Counted from the first letter of the stretch, positions 1 through 7,714 are shown. The stretch is 8,065 nt of DNA from Rickettsia typhi (GCA_945878545.1 CAMCTQ010000051.1:1-8065); one strand, 5' to 3'. Made by a program: numbers and translations. Notes: generated by a model not told the origin, from the sequence alone.

Positions 1-331
1 CTGGACCTCTCATACGTTCTAAGAAATTGGCTTGAGAGTTAACCGGTACATCATTACCAAATGATACTACCCCATAATTATTGTTATTTTGAGGATTAGA
101 CCCATGAGCTATAAAAATAATTTCTATAAAATTTAATTGATCAATTAAATCTTTATTTATTTGAATTTGTGTGTAAATGCTACGATCGGTCAAATTTTCT
201 ACACCATCTCCTATTTTTATCAAATTATATCCGTTTAATTTTAAACGCCCTTCATGGGCGCTAAACCCTAGGTCGCCTTCATTAAGAAATGATAAATCGT
301 TGCCGGTAATCCAAACAAGCTGTTTACTCAC
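1..331 (-). CDS. Unrecognised protein, N-terminal 110 residues (runs off left edge)
   Basis: An open frame with no stop runs from a GTG at 331-329 to the left edge of the window. An in-frame TAA lies a short way upstream, and no ATG falls between it and the GTG. AGAGG just ahead of the GTG is a plausible ribosome binding site with short spacing. The protein begins MSKQLVWITGND. It has no signal peptide or membrane segment in the visible part. Residues 70-78 form a hydrophobic strand ending in His-Gly-Ser (EIIFIAHGS), followed by an Asn-rich loop (NPQNNNN) and a Gly/Val-rich strand. A hydrophobic strand before His-Gly is also seen around the catalytic His of clan CD cysteine peptidases (caspase, CHAT, C80 types), but the expected Cys would lie outside the window, so I assign no function. 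It starts 53 bp after fumC on the same strand and could be the last gene of that transcript. I am fairly sure it is a gene and not sure what it does. Confidence 0.7.
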   Translation of the reverse strand, partial: MSKQLVWITGNDLSFLNEGDLGFSAHEGRLKLNGYNLIKIGDGVENLTDRSIYTQIQINKDLIDQLNFIEIIFIAHGSNPQNNNNYGVVSFGNDVPVNSQANFLERMRGP

Positions 332-355
332 ACCACCTCTATTATTTATTCTTAA

Positions 356-380
356 TTTTTTACTTTAGGTGAGTAAAAAA
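356..380. repeat. AT-rich inverted repeat between fumC and the left-edge gene
   Basis: There are perfect 9-bp arms, TTTTTTACT (356-364) and AGTAAAAAA (372-380), around a 7-base loop. It lies just past the fumC stop. The stem is almost all A:T and no T-run follows the 3' arm on the minus strand, so it does not fit a normal intrinsic terminator. It may be a weak 3'-end structure or chance in AT-rich DNA. Confidence 0.35.
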
Positions 381-384
381 AAGA

Positions 385-1776
385 CTATAGCTTACCAACC
401 ATATGCTCAGGAACAACAAATTTATCAAAATCCTGTTCTGAAATCAGCTTAAGTTCAAGAGCAGCTGCCCTTAGAGACAATCCTTCTTTATAAGCCTTCT
501 TTGCAATAGCAGCTGCTTTATCATAGCCAATATGAGGATTTAAAGCGGTAACAAGCATAAGCGACTGATCCATGAGAGTTTTTATACGCTCAAGATTTGG
601 CTCCATACCATCTATACAATGATCCACAAAACTAACAATAGCATCAGATAGTAAATTTATAGAATGCAATACATTTTGAATTATAAGTGGCTTAAAGACA
701 TTTAACTCCAAATGCCCATTAGATCCACCAATCGTAACTGCTACATGGTTGCCCATAACTTGAGCTGCCACCATAGTCATGGCCTCACATTGGGTTGGGT
801 TTACCTTACCAGGCATAATCGATGAACCAGGTTCATTTGCAGGCAAATTAAGTTCACCAAGACCACTTCGTGGCCCAGAACCAAGCAACCTTATATCATT
901 TGCTATCTTCATCATGCTTACAGCAAGAGTATTTAATGACCCAGAAAATTCTACTAGCGCATCATTACAAGCTAAAGATTCAAATTTATTAGGGGATGTT
1001 TTGAATTTGTAAGATGTATGTTTTGCAACTTCATCAGCAAATTTTTCAGCGAATCCTTCCGGACAATTAATACCAGTACCAACAGCCGTGCCGCCTTGAG
1101 CCAAATAATGTACCCTTATTAAAGATTGCTCTATTCTCTCTAAAGAATACTGGATTTGCGTAGCATACCCGGAAAATTCTTGACCAAGTGTTATAGGAGT
1201 CGCATCCTGCAAATGTGTTCTACCTATTTTAACAATCTTGTGCCAGTCTTTTGCCTTAGCAGCAAGGCTTGCCTGCAACTTATTCAAAGCTGGGATTAAC
1301 TTCTCATAGGTTGTAATAACTGTTGCAATATGCATAGCGGTCGGGAAAGAATCATTCGATGACTGCCCCATGTTAACGTGATCATTTGGATGCACTGGTG
1401 ATTTACCACCTTTTTTACCTGTCAAATTTTCGTTGGCAATTGAAGCTATAACTTCATTCATGTTCATGTTTGTTTGGGTACCAGAACCAGTTTGCCAAAC
1501 TACCAAGGGGAAATTATTACTAAATTCGCCATTAATTACTCTGTCTGCAGCTTTTACTATCTCATTTGATATTTTAGGATCTAAGTCAGCGATTTTAGAA
1601 TTCACAACAGCTGCGCATCTCTTTAAAATTGCTAAAGCTCTTATGATTTCACGTGGCATCTTTTGGTCAGCAATTTTGAAATTATTTAGAGATCTTTGAG
1701 TTTGAGCTCCCCAATACACTTCTTCATTAACTTCAATTTCGCCTATTGAATCAGATTCCTTTCTATATCTAGTCAT
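385..1776 (-). CDS. fumC: Class II fumarate hydratase (fumarase C)
   Basis: This enzyme catalyses the reversible hydration of fumarate to L-malate in the TCA cycle. It is a cytosolic homotetramer that needs no iron-sulfur cluster. From the ATG at 1776 it is 463 residues, the usual length. Family signatures are all present: the [10 protein letters not shown] substrate-site segment (about 96-105), SSND near 139, GRTHLQDA with the catalytic His at 188, and the [11 protein letters not shown] signature with the catalytic Ser at about 319. These positions match E. coli FumC numbering almost exactly, as far as I recall it. The frame can be extended five codons to a GTG at 1791, but GGAG at 1789-1786 sits 9 bases before the ATG and is its likely ribosome binding site, so I chose the ATG. 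The chpT stop is 22 bp upstream, which suggests co-transcription. Nothing is broken or missing. Confidence 0.97.
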   Translation of the reverse strand: MTRYRKESDSIGEIEVNEEVYWGAQTQRSLNNFKIADQKMPREIIRALAILKRCAAVVNSKIADLDPKISNEIVKAADRVINGEFSNNFPLVVWQTGSGTQTNMNMNEVIASIANENLTGKKGGKSPVHPNDHVNMGQSSNDSFPTAMHIATVITTYEKLIPALNKLQASLAAKAKDWHKIVKIGRTHLQDATPITLGQEFSGYATQIQYSLERIEQSLIRVHYLAQGGTAVGTGINCPEGFAEKFADEVAKHTSYKFKTSPNKFESLACNDALVEFSGSLNTLAVSMMKIANDIRLLGSGPRSGLGELNLPANEPGSSIMPGKVNPTQCEAMTMVAAQVMGNHVAVTIGGSNGHLELNVFKPLIIQNVLHSINLLSDAIVSFVDHCIDGMEPNLERIKTLMDQSLMLVTALNPHIGYDKAAAIAKKAYKEGLSLRAAALELKLISEQDFDKFVVPEHMVGKL

Positions 1777-1785
1777 ATAACTTAA

Positions 1786-1789
1786 CTCC
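1786..1789 (-). promoter_or_regulatory. Ribosome binding site that decides the fumC start
   Basis: GGAG, read on the minus strand, lies 9 bases before the ATG at 1776 and overlaps the upstream GTG at 1791-1789. This favours the ATG over the longer GTG-started reading. Confidence 0.6.
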
Positions 1790-1798
1790 ACACTATTA

Positions 1799-2428
1799 TC
1801 AGACCTTAAGAAGATTATATTCTAAATTATTTCCTTTTTTACTAATAAACACCCTGTATCCAACATCGTCGCATAAGGCATTTATGTAATACTCACGACA
1901 GTTTCCTATATTAATTTCAGGAGTCTTTCTGTCATTTAGTATCTCTAAACTTTTATCATTCGATCTTATATCCTTAGCGTTAGATGTTATTCTGATAAAA
2001 TTATTATTTTTATCATTACCACAAGAAAAAGTGATTTTACCACTGGCGTATATTTGCTCGCTAACTAGCATAATTAGACACAGCGAAGCCTTAGCTAATA
2101 AGGCATCCAGGTATATTACTCCACCTTCAAAATCTAAATCTAACTCTACCTTTTCGCTAGTTGAAAAAAAATCCTTAAGTAATTTCGTTAAATAAACAAC
2201 ACTTATTTGATCATCACCACCTGACGAACAATAAACACCACGAAAAAAATTAAGTTTTTTTACTAAATTGCCACATTCTTCAATGGCCAGAGCTTTAGCT
2301 TGCTTACCAATTGTTTTAGTAGTTGTATCAATTAAACTTAAGCAATTATCAACCGTGCCAATAGAACCTGCAAGATCATGCACAATACGGGCATTCAATA
2401 TTTGTAGCAATTGTAAATCTTCCGTCAT
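1799..2428 (-). CDS. chpT: ChpT-like histidine phosphotransferase
   Basis: This 209-residue protein resembles alphaproteobacterial ChpT, which passes phosphate from the hybrid kinase CckA to the response regulators CtrA and CpdR in cell-cycle control. The diagnostic segment is the N-terminal H-box [21 protein letters not shown] (about 13-33), with the probable phospho-acceptor His17 followed by Asp18-Leu19. In known ChpT proteins two such helical hairpins dimerise into a four-helix bundle, and a C-terminal domain resembling a histidine-kinase ATPase domain lacks ATP-binding boxes. Here too no N- or G-box is evident in residues 85-209, though strands with a kinase-like pattern ([21 protein letters not shown]) can be seen. 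It has no membrane segment or signal peptide. AAGGA lies 6-7 bases before the ATG. It starts 95 bp after lpd and ends 22 bp before fumC, so it is probably transcribed with both. The assignment rests on the H-box and overall length; the rest of the sequence is divergent. Confidence 0.82.
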   Translation of the reverse strand: MTEDLQLLQILNARIVHDLAGSIGTVDNCLSLIDTTTKTIGKQAKALAIEECGNLVKKLNFFRGVYCSSGGDDQISVVYLTKLLKDFFSTSEKVELDLDFEGGVIYLDALLAKASLCLIMLVSEQIYASGKITFSCGNDKNNNFIRITSNAKDIRSNDKSLEILNDRKTPEINIGNCREYYINALCDDVGYRVFISKKGNNLEYNLLKV

Positions 2429-2510
2429 ACTTTATCCTTTTATACTTAACAAAAAAATGAGATGATTGATTTAATAACAAACTTGAAATCTCGATGATAA
2501 CTAACCTAGA

Positions 2511-2531
2511 ATATATAATCAAATTATATAT
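2511..2531. repeat. AT-only inverted repeat over the lpd stop codon
   Basis: There are perfect 8-bp arms, ATATATAA (2511-2518) and TTATATAT (2524-2531), with a 5-base loop. The repeat covers the last codons and the stop of lpd. The stem has no G:C pairs and no T-run follows it on the minus strand, so termination here is doubtful. A run of seven T's on the minus strand lies further down, near 2450-2457, preceded by a weak GAGAT/ATCTC pairing. Confidence 0.3.
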
Positions 2532-3912
2532 GAATTGGTTTACCATAAGCCTGTAAAACCGACTCATGTAACATCTCAGACAGAGTAGGATGTGGTAAAA
2601 TAGCCTCCATAAAATCAAGCTCCGTTCCTTCCATCGACTTAGCAACTACATAGCCATGAATTAACTCTGTTACATCGCACCCGATCATATGAGCCCCTAA
2701 TAACTCTCCAGTTTTAGCGTCAAAAATTGTTTTTATAAGACCATCACTATCACCTAAAATTAGAGCCTTGCCATTTGCATAAAATGGAAAACGCCCTATT
2801 TTAAGCTGATAACCAGCAGAAATAGCAGCCTCTTCCGTCATACCAACGCTTGCAATCTGCGGAGAAGAATAAGTACACCCAGGGATATTTAGTTTATTAA
2901 GTGCATGAGGTTTCTTACCTGCTATATACTCTGCAGCTATAACTCCCTCATGACTTGCTTTATGAGCAAGCCACGGCGCCCCTGCAACATCACCAATAGC
3001 ATAAATACTAGCCTCGGCTGTTTGAGTAAAACCATTGGTAACTATATGGCCGCGTTCAAGTTTAATCTTAGTATTTTCCAGCCCCAAATTTTCAGTATTA
3101 GCAACTATCCCAACAGCCATCAATAATATTTCTGTATCTAACGACACCTTTATTCCATCATGCATAAAAATAACCTTATGTTTATTTTTATCAGATGTTT
3201 GACCTTCTAGCTTGATGCCGGTGTAGAACTTTATTCCTTTAGCTTCAAATAATTTTTTTGCAATAGTTGATATTTCTGCATCTTCCACCGGAAGAATTCT
3301 TTGCGCAGCTTCAAGCACTGTAACTTCTACTCCAAGAGCATTATAAAAAGAAGCAAACTCAATACCAATAGCACCTGAACCAACAATAACCATTGATTTT
3401 GGCACAGATTTTGGTACCAGAGCTTCTCTATATGTCCAAATGTTCTTGCCGTCTGGTTTAAAACCATCAAGGATTCGAGCTCTAGCACCAGTTGCAATAA
3501 TAATATTCTTTGCTTCAAGAGAAATTTTCTGATCGCTACTTTCTACTGAAATCAATTTAGGATTAATAATTTTACCAACACCCTCAAAAACTGTAACTTT
3601 ATTTTTCTTAAGTAGTCCTTTAATACCACCAACTAATTTAGCTGAAACATCACGCGAACGTTCAACTATTTTCTTTATATCAAAACTAGGTTTAGAAGCA
3701 CTAATACCAAATTCTTCGGCATGCTTAATTTTCTGTAATAATTCAGCTGATTTTAGCAGCGCCTTAGTAGGTATACATCCCCAATTAAGACAAATACCAC
3801 CTAGATGCTCTTTTTCTACAACTGCTGTTTTAAGACCGAGCTGAGAAGCTCTAATTGCAGCAACATACCCACCAGGACCACCACCGATAACTACTACATC
3901 AAACTTTTCCAT
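2524..3912 (-). CDS. lpd: Dihydrolipoamide dehydrogenase (E3)
   Basis: This FAD flavoprotein re-oxidises the dihydrolipoyl group on E2 and transfers the electrons to NAD+. It is 462 residues, normal for the family, and works as a homodimer. The FAD-binding Rossmann motif is GGGPGG (10-15). The redox disulfide is Cys41 and Cys46 in GGICLNWGCIPTK. The NAD-binding motif is GSGAIG (178-183) with an acidic residue at Glu201, and the second FAD motif is AIGDVAG (305-311). The C-terminal interface domain ends with HPTLSE, giving the catalytic His441-Glu446 pair. GGAG lies upstream of the ATG at 3912. The neighbours pdhA, pdhB and pdhC indicate that this copy serves pyruvate dehydrogenase, although E3 can also serve 2-oxoglutarate dehydrogenase and another copy may exist elsewhere. 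It is separated from pdhC by a nuclease gene and a repeat block, so its expression may be partly uncoupled from E1 and E2. Confidence 0.97.
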   Translation of the reverse strand: MEKFDVVVIGGGPGGYVAAIRASQLGLKTAVVEKEHLGGICLNWGCIPTKALLKSAELLQKIKHAEEFGISASKPSFDIKKIVERSRDVSAKLVGGIKGLLKKNKVTVFEGVGKIINPKLISVESSDQKISLEAKNIIIATGARARILDGFKPDGKNIWTYREALVPKSVPKSMVIVGSGAIGIEFASFYNALGVEVTVLEAAQRILPVEDAEISTIAKKLFEAKGIKFYTGIKLEGQTSDKNKHKVIFMHDGIKVSLDTEILLMAVGIVANTENLGLENTKIKLERGHIVTNGFTQTAEASIYAIGDVAGAPWLAHKASHEGVIAAEYIAGKKPHALNKLNIPGCTYSSPQIASVGMTEEAAISAGYQLKIGRFPFYANGKALILGDSDGLIKTIFDAKTGELLGAHMIGCDVTELIHGYVVAKSMEGTELDFMEAILPHPTLSEMLHESVLQAYGKPIHI

Positions 3913-3948
3913 ATTCCAACTTCTCCAGAGTTATTTTGTATATCAAAC

Positions 3949-3980
3949 CGTCATCCTGAATCCAAGACGTCATCCTGAAT
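3949..3980. repeat. 13-bp direct repeat: truncated plus full copy of a repeat end
   Basis: CGTCATCCTGAAT occurs at 3949-3961 and again at 3968-3980, 19 bp apart. The second copy is the start of the complete hairpin unit at 3968-3995. The first has no 3' half and looks like a truncated copy of the same dispersed repeat. Confidence 0.75.
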
Positions 3981-4048
3981 TTATTTCAGGATCTTACAAA
4001 CCACATCGTTTTGCGCCTTAAAAGATGCTGAAACAAGTTCAGCATGAC
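3969..4048. repeat. Paired palindromic repeats (REP-like) in inverted orientation
   Basis: Two related 27-bp units face each other at 3969-3995 and 4022-4048. Each folds on its own: ATCCTGAA/TTCAGGAT with a 5-base loop (3972-3992), and ATGCTGAA/TTCAGCAT with a 5-base loop (4025-4045). The two units are also complementary to each other at 23 of 27 positions, so a single long stem is possible. Two of the four differences are a compensatory pair (C:G in one stem, G:C in the other), which keeps both 8-bp stems perfect. I recall sequences like this (GTCATCCTGAA...TTCAGGAT) as dispersed intergenic repeats in many bacteria, including Rickettsiales. No T-run follows on either strand, so it is not a standard terminator. 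Its place between coding regions suggests a REP-like role in RNA processing or stability. Confidence 0.85.
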
Positions 4049-4080
4049 AACGCGGCAAGCAACTTGTAACAATAAACATC

Positions 4081-4362
4081 TCATAAACCTTCATATAAAT
4101 CTTCCCATGCAGGATTTATTGATTCAATTAAATTGATCTTCCAGTTCCGGTGCCAATTTTTCAACTGTTTTTCTCTAGCAATAGCTTGCGAAGCCATGTT
4201 ATGTTCCTCAGCATATACTAATTTAGTCAAGTTATACTTTTTACTAAACCCTTCAGTGAGTTTTTCTTTATGTTCATAAATACGTCTAGCCAAGTTATTC
4301 GTCACTCCAATATATAATATCCCTTTTGGTTTGTTCGTCATGATATAAACGTGAAATAACAT
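4081..4362 (-). CDS. Small single-domain GIY-YIG nuclease-family protein
   Basis: This is a 93-residue protein made up almost entirely of one GIY-YIG domain, of the kind often annotated as a GIY-YIG family protein or YhbQ/UPF0213-like. The key elements are in order: VYI (5-7), YIG (17-19), an Arg in NLARRIYEHK (26-27) with His31, the KKYN segment (41-44) and the putative metal-binding Glu64 in AIAREKQLKNW. It therefore keeps the residues expected for DNA phosphodiester cleavage, although the biological role of these small proteins is mostly unknown. It has no signal peptide or extra DNA-binding domain. GAGG lies 3 bases before the ATG, which is close. It starts 23 bp after pdhC on the same strand and is followed by the palindromic repeats, then lpd. 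It has no metabolic link to its neighbours, so it looks like an inserted cassette that rides on the operon. Confidence 0.9.
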   Translation of the reverse strand: MLFHVYIMTNKPKGILYIGVTNNLARRIYEHKEKLTEGFSKKYNLTKLVYAEEHNMASQAIAREKQLKNWHRNWKINLIESINPAWEDLYEGL

Positions 4363-4385
4363 GATCCTCTATAACACATACCAGC

Positions 4386-5642
4386 TCATATAAACATCAG
4401 AATTGGAGCTTCAATATACTTTTTAAAAGCAGCTAAAAAATTTGCTCCAACCGCACCATCGACCACTCTATGATCACAAGAAATAGTTACATCCATAATG
4501 GTTCTAATCTCAAGTCTATCATCAATAACTACAGGACGTTTTGAACTGGTACCAACCGCCATAATACATCCTTGTGGTGGATTGATGATAGCACTAAAGC
4601 TCTTAATTCCATACATACCTAGATTAGAAATACTAAACCCTCCACCTTGAAACTCTTCAGGAGCAAGAGCATTTTCCCTGGCCCTTTTTGCTAAATCCTT
4701 CATTTCAGAAGAAATTTTAGTAATATCCTTCTGATCTGCGTTTTTAATAATTGGAGTAATAAGACCACCATCAATTGCCACAGCCACAGAAATATCAACA
4801 TTATTGTACATCATAATGGCACTATCAGTCCAACTAGCATTTGCAGCTGGTACGTCCTTTAAAGCCTTCGCAGAAGCCATAATAATAAAATCATTCACTG
4901 ATAATTTACTACTCTTATCATCCCCAAAGGTAGCATTGATCTGCTCGCGCGACTTAAGCACAGCATCCATCATACATTCTATAGCAAGATAAAAATGAGG
5001 TACGGTAAGCTTAGACTCAAGTAATCTCTTGGCAATTACTTTGCGCATATTATTATTTGGAAGCAAAAGATATTCCTCACGGTTTCTTTGTACTCGACCT
5101 TTACTACTTTTTCCAGCTGCTAAAATATCCGCTTTAACTACCCTCCCCTTCGGTCCAGAACCAATAATATTAGACAAGGAAATGCCTTCGATAGCAGCAA
5201 TTCTTTTAGCTAGCGGAGAAGCAAATATTCTAGTTTTTACTTCGGAAACACTCTCTTTGTTGGTTATTAAGCTAGGTATTTTATTTTCTAATGGCTGGGA
5301 ACTTATAGTATCTGCGACAGAATTTAAATGCAGCGCTGGGGCCGCTCCGGAAAGAGATTGATTCTTTGCTATAAATCCATCTATATCAGCATCTTTTTCA
5401 TCTTCCTCAATCAACACAGCTATTAATGAGTTCACCGGAACTCCTTCCGTTCCTTCTGGCACAAGAATTTTTGCCATTATCCCCTCATCTACCGCTTCAA
5501 CTTCCATAGTAGCTTTATCTGTTTCTATTTCCGCAATCACATCACCAGCAGAAATTTTATCACCTTCTTTTTTTACCCATTTTGCAAGATTTCCCTCTGT
5601 CATTGTCGGCGACAATGCTGGCATCAAAATTTTTATTGGCAT
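4386..5642 (-). CDS. pdhC: Pyruvate dehydrogenase E2, dihydrolipoamide acetyltransferase
   Basis: This is the core of the pyruvate dehydrogenase complex. It accepts the acetyl group from E1 on a swinging lipoyl arm and transfers it to CoA. The protein is 418 residues. It has one lipoyl domain (about 1-78) with the lipoylated Lys43 in ETDKATME, then a linker (about 80-136). The peripheral-subunit-binding domain follows (about 138-174, FASPLAKRIAAIEGISLSNI with GSGPKGRVVKADI). The catalytic acetyltransferase domain (about 190-418) ends with the active-site DHRVVDG, His391 and Asp395. A single lipoyl domain and a PdhB without a lipoyl domain is one common alphaproteobacterial arrangement; others fuse a lipoyl domain to E1 beta. 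AAGG lies 9 bases before the ATG. The gap to pdhB is 71 bp, longer than that between pdhA and pdhB, but I saw no convincing terminator in it. Confidence 0.96.
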   Translation of the reverse strand: MPIKILMPALSPTMTEGNLAKWVKKEGDKISAGDVIAEIETDKATMEVEAVDEGIMAKILVPEGTEGVPVNSLIAVLIEEDEKDADIDGFIAKNQSLSGAAPALHLNSVADTISSQPLENKIPSLITNKESVSEVKTRIFASPLAKRIAAIEGISLSNIIGSGPKGRVVKADILAAGKSSKGRVQRNREEYLLLPNNNMRKVIAKRLLESKLTVPHFYLAIECMMDAVLKSREQINATFGDDKSSKLSVNDFIIMASAKALKDVPAANASWTDSAIMMYNNVDISVAVAIDGGLITPIIKNADQKDITKISSEMKDLAKRARENALAPEEFQGGGFSISNLGMYGIKSFSAIINPPQGCIMAVGTSSKRPVVIDDRLEIRTIMDVTISCDHRVVDGAVGANFLAAFKKYIEAPILMFI

Positions 5643-5713
5643 TTATATAAACCTTTTTAATAATATATCATTACTTGCAAACTATTACTGCTTCTGACTC
5701 TACCAATCCTTAA

Positions 5714-6691
5714 CTACTTATAACAAACTCTTTTTGCAGCCATCACTATATCATCAACAGTCGGCAAAGATAATTTCTCAAGATTCTCTGCGTATGGTAG
5801 CGGCACATCTTGTCCAGAAACAATCTCTGGCGCAGCATCCAAATAATCAAACGCTTCTCTCATAACAATAGCGCTAATAGTTGCCCCAATTCCAGCAAAA
5901 AACCAACCCTCTTCAACTAAGACTAGCCTATTAGTCTTACGCACAGACTCTAAAATAGCTTCCTCATCTAGCGGCCTTATGGTCCTTAAATCTATTATTT
6001 CAGCATCAATGTTTTCTTCTGCTAAAAGCTGAGCCGCCTGGACTGCCATCCCAACTTGCAAGGAAAAAGCTACAATCGTTACATCCGATCCTTCTTTTAC
6101 AATCCTAGCCTTACCAAGAGGAATTGGTTCAATAACATCTGGTACCTCAAAACTTTTACCATACATTATTTCATTTTCCAGGAAAATAACTGGATTATCA
6201 TCTCTGATTGCACTTATCAATAAGCCTTTTGCGTCTTCAGCGCTGTAAGGAGAAACGATTTTTAAACCAGGAATGTGTGAATATATAGCTGCAAAATTCT
6301 GGCTATGCTGAGCGCCAACACGGGCTGCAGCTCCATTTGGCCCTCGAAAAACTATTGGACACCCAAGCTGCCCACCAGACATGTAATTAGTTTTAGCCGC
6401 AGAATTAACTATCTGATCAAAAGCTTGCATAGCAAAGTTAAAGGTCATGAATTCAACTATAGGACGAAGTCCACCAAAAGCAGCTCCAATCGCAAGCCCT
6501 GCAAAACCATGTTCAGTAATTGGAGTATCGATCACCCTTTTATCACCAAACTCCTGAAGCAACCCTTGCGTTACCTTATAAGCCCCTTGATACTCAGCCA
6601 CTTCTTCACCCAGGACAAAGATTTTTTTATCCCTGTGCATTTCTTCCTTCATAGCCGACTGCAGAGCTTCCCTAACCGTCATTTCTGCCAT
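5714..6691 (-). CDS. pdhB: Pyruvate dehydrogenase E1 component, beta subunit
   Basis: This is the beta half of the alpha2beta2 E1 enzyme that decarboxylates pyruvate and reductively acetylates the lipoyl group of PdhC. It is 325 residues, the normal length without an N-terminal lipoyl domain. The N-terminal half carries the transketolase pyrimidine-binding fold: [17 protein letters not shown] (28-44) and [11 protein letters not shown] (55-65), where Glu60 is the conserved residue that activates the thiamine aminopyrimidine. The C-terminal transketolase domain is seen in [18 protein letters not shown] and the [10 protein letters not shown] segment. AGGGTG precedes the ATG and lies in the 13-bp gap after the pdhA stop, so translation of the two subunits is probably coupled, fitting a 1:1 ratio. 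It is intact. Confidence 0.97.
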   Translation of the reverse strand: MAEMTVREALQSAMKEEMHRDKKIFVLGEEVAEYQGAYKVTQGLLQEFGDKRVIDTPITEHGFAGLAIGAAFGGLRPIVEFMTFNFAMQAFDQIVNSAAKTNYMSGGQLGCPIVFRGPNGAAARVGAQHSQNFAAIYSHIPGLKIVSPYSAEDAKGLLISAIRDDNPVIFLENEIMYGKSFEVPDVIEPIPLGKARIVKEGSDVTIVAFSLQVGMAVQAAQLLAEENIDAEIIDLRTIRPLDEEAILESVRKTNRLVLVEEGWFFAGIGATISAIVMREAFDYLDAAPEIVSGQDVPLPYAENLEKLSLPTVDDIVMAAKRVCYK

Positions 6692-6704
6692 ATATGCACC
6701 CTAA

Positions 6705-7688
6705 TTATTTATATATATCTGTAAAAAGCTCACTGCTACTCGGTAATGGCTCCGAAGTTGCGAATTCTTCGACCTCTGCTATTTTTACCTTAACTTTTTT
6801 TTCTATGATTTTTAAATCTTCTTCGCTAGCATATTTATTATCTATAATAATATCCCTGACATCACTCAATGGATCACGATCTTTATACTCTTCAACTTCC
6901 TCTTTTGTTCTGTATTTTGCAGGATCAGACATCGAATGACCTCTAAATCTATATGTTTTTACTTCAACAATAATTGGCCCTTTGCCTGACCTTGCGTGGT
7001 CAGATGCAAATACAGCTGCGTTATAAACAGCATCAACATCCATACCATTTACCTGTATACCAGGAATATTAAATGACTCACCCTTTTTGTATAACTCCGT
7101 CATGGAAGTAGATCTTTTCACAGACGTACCCATTGAATATTCGTTATTCTCAATTATATAAACAACAGGCAACTGCCATAAAGCCGCCATGTTAAAAGCC
7201 TCGTATACTTGCCCTTGGTTTACTGCCCCATCCCCTAAAAAGGTATAGCAAATATTTTTGGTGCCATTATATTTTTCAGCAAAAGCAAGACCCGTCCCAA
7301 TTGGAACTTGAGCGCCAACGATACCATGACCACCATAAAATTTTCCAGGAATATCAAACATGTGCATCGACCCCCCCTTACCTTTAGAACAGCCAGATGC
7401 TCTGCCAGTAAGCTCTGCCATGACAAACTTTGGATCAATACCAGACATTATTATATGCGCATGATCACGATAACTGGTGATCATACTATCTCCCTTATGT
7501 TTTGCAAACTCAAAGCCCATTATTACAGCCTCTTGTCCGATATACAAGTGACAGAACCCACCTATCAAACCCATACCATAAAATTGGCCACATTTTTCTT
7601 CAAAACGACGAATGAGCAACATCTGTTCGTAGCATTTAACGTACTGCAAACCTTTTAACTTCAATTTATCCTGCTTAAACTCAATCAT
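6705..7688 (-). CDS. pdhA: Pyruvate dehydrogenase E1 component, alpha subunit
   Basis: This subunit binds ThDP-Mg and, with PdhB, carries out decarboxylation of pyruvate. It is 327 residues. The ThDP motif is GDGAVNQG (152-159) closing with Asn181-Asn182. Other conserved parts are LLIRRFEEKCGQFYGMG (24-40), HLYIGQEA (47-54), TSYRDHAH (71-78), GGHGIVGAQVP (119-129) and the active-site loop RGHSMSDPAKYR (249-260). That loop carries the serines phosphorylated in mitochondrial homologues; phosphorylation is not implied here. It matches Rickettsia PdhA closely from memory and lacks a mitochondrial-type leader. It is the first gene after the promoter at 7715-7743, and the predicted leader is only about 20 bases. 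No clear Shine-Dalgarno sequence is visible. An out-of-frame ATG (7692-7690) starts four bases upstream and closes after three codons across the true start, which may affect initiation. Confidence 0.97.
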   Translation of the reverse strand: MIEFKQDKLKLKGLQYVKCYEQMLLIRRFEEKCGQFYGMGLIGGFCHLYIGQEAVIMGFEFAKHKGDSMITSYRDHAHIIMSGIDPKFVMAELTGRASGCSKGKGGSMHMFDIPGKFYGGHGIVGAQVPIGTGLAFAEKYNGTKNICYTFLGDGAVNQGQVYEAFNMAALWQLPVVYIIENNEYSMGTSVKRSTSMTELYKKGESFNIPGIQVNGMDVDAVYNAAVFASDHARSGKGPIIVEVKTYRFRGHSMSDPAKYRTKEEVEEYKDRDPLSDVRDIIIDNKYASEEDLKIIEKKVKVKIAEVEEFATSEPLPSSSELFTDIYK

Positions 7689-7714
7689 ACATTTTATTAA
7701 AATAAATAAATTCG

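Noticed and set aside
177..368. Plus-strand frame of 63 codons near the left edge
   Set aside because: It lies antisense to a minus-strand frame that has a start, a ribosome binding site and protein-like composition; its own product is low-complexity and has no recognisable family.
2450..2490. Intrinsic terminator between lpd and chpT
   Set aside because: A T-run is present on the minus strand, but the only stem before it is about 5 bp with a very large loop, so I do not list it as a terminator.
2376..2645. Minus-strand frame of 89 codons across the lpd end and the lpd-chpT gap
   Set aside because: It overlaps the 3' end of lpd in another frame and the start of chpT, and its product is a mix of hydrophobic and basic residues typical of out-of-frame AT-rich DNA.
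3969..4048. CRISPR array or intrinsic terminator
   Set aside because: There are only two full units in inverted orientation with no regular spacers, and no T-run follows the stems on either strand.
5029..5361. Plus-strand frame of 110 codons
   Set aside because: It is the antisense shadow of the linker and binding domain of pdhC.
6305..6724. Plus-strand frame of 139 codons
   Set aside because: It is the antisense shadow of pdhB, whose full set of motifs is on the minus strand; the product has no known family features.
7308..7658. Plus-strand frame of 116 codons
   Set aside because: It is the antisense shadow of pdhA.
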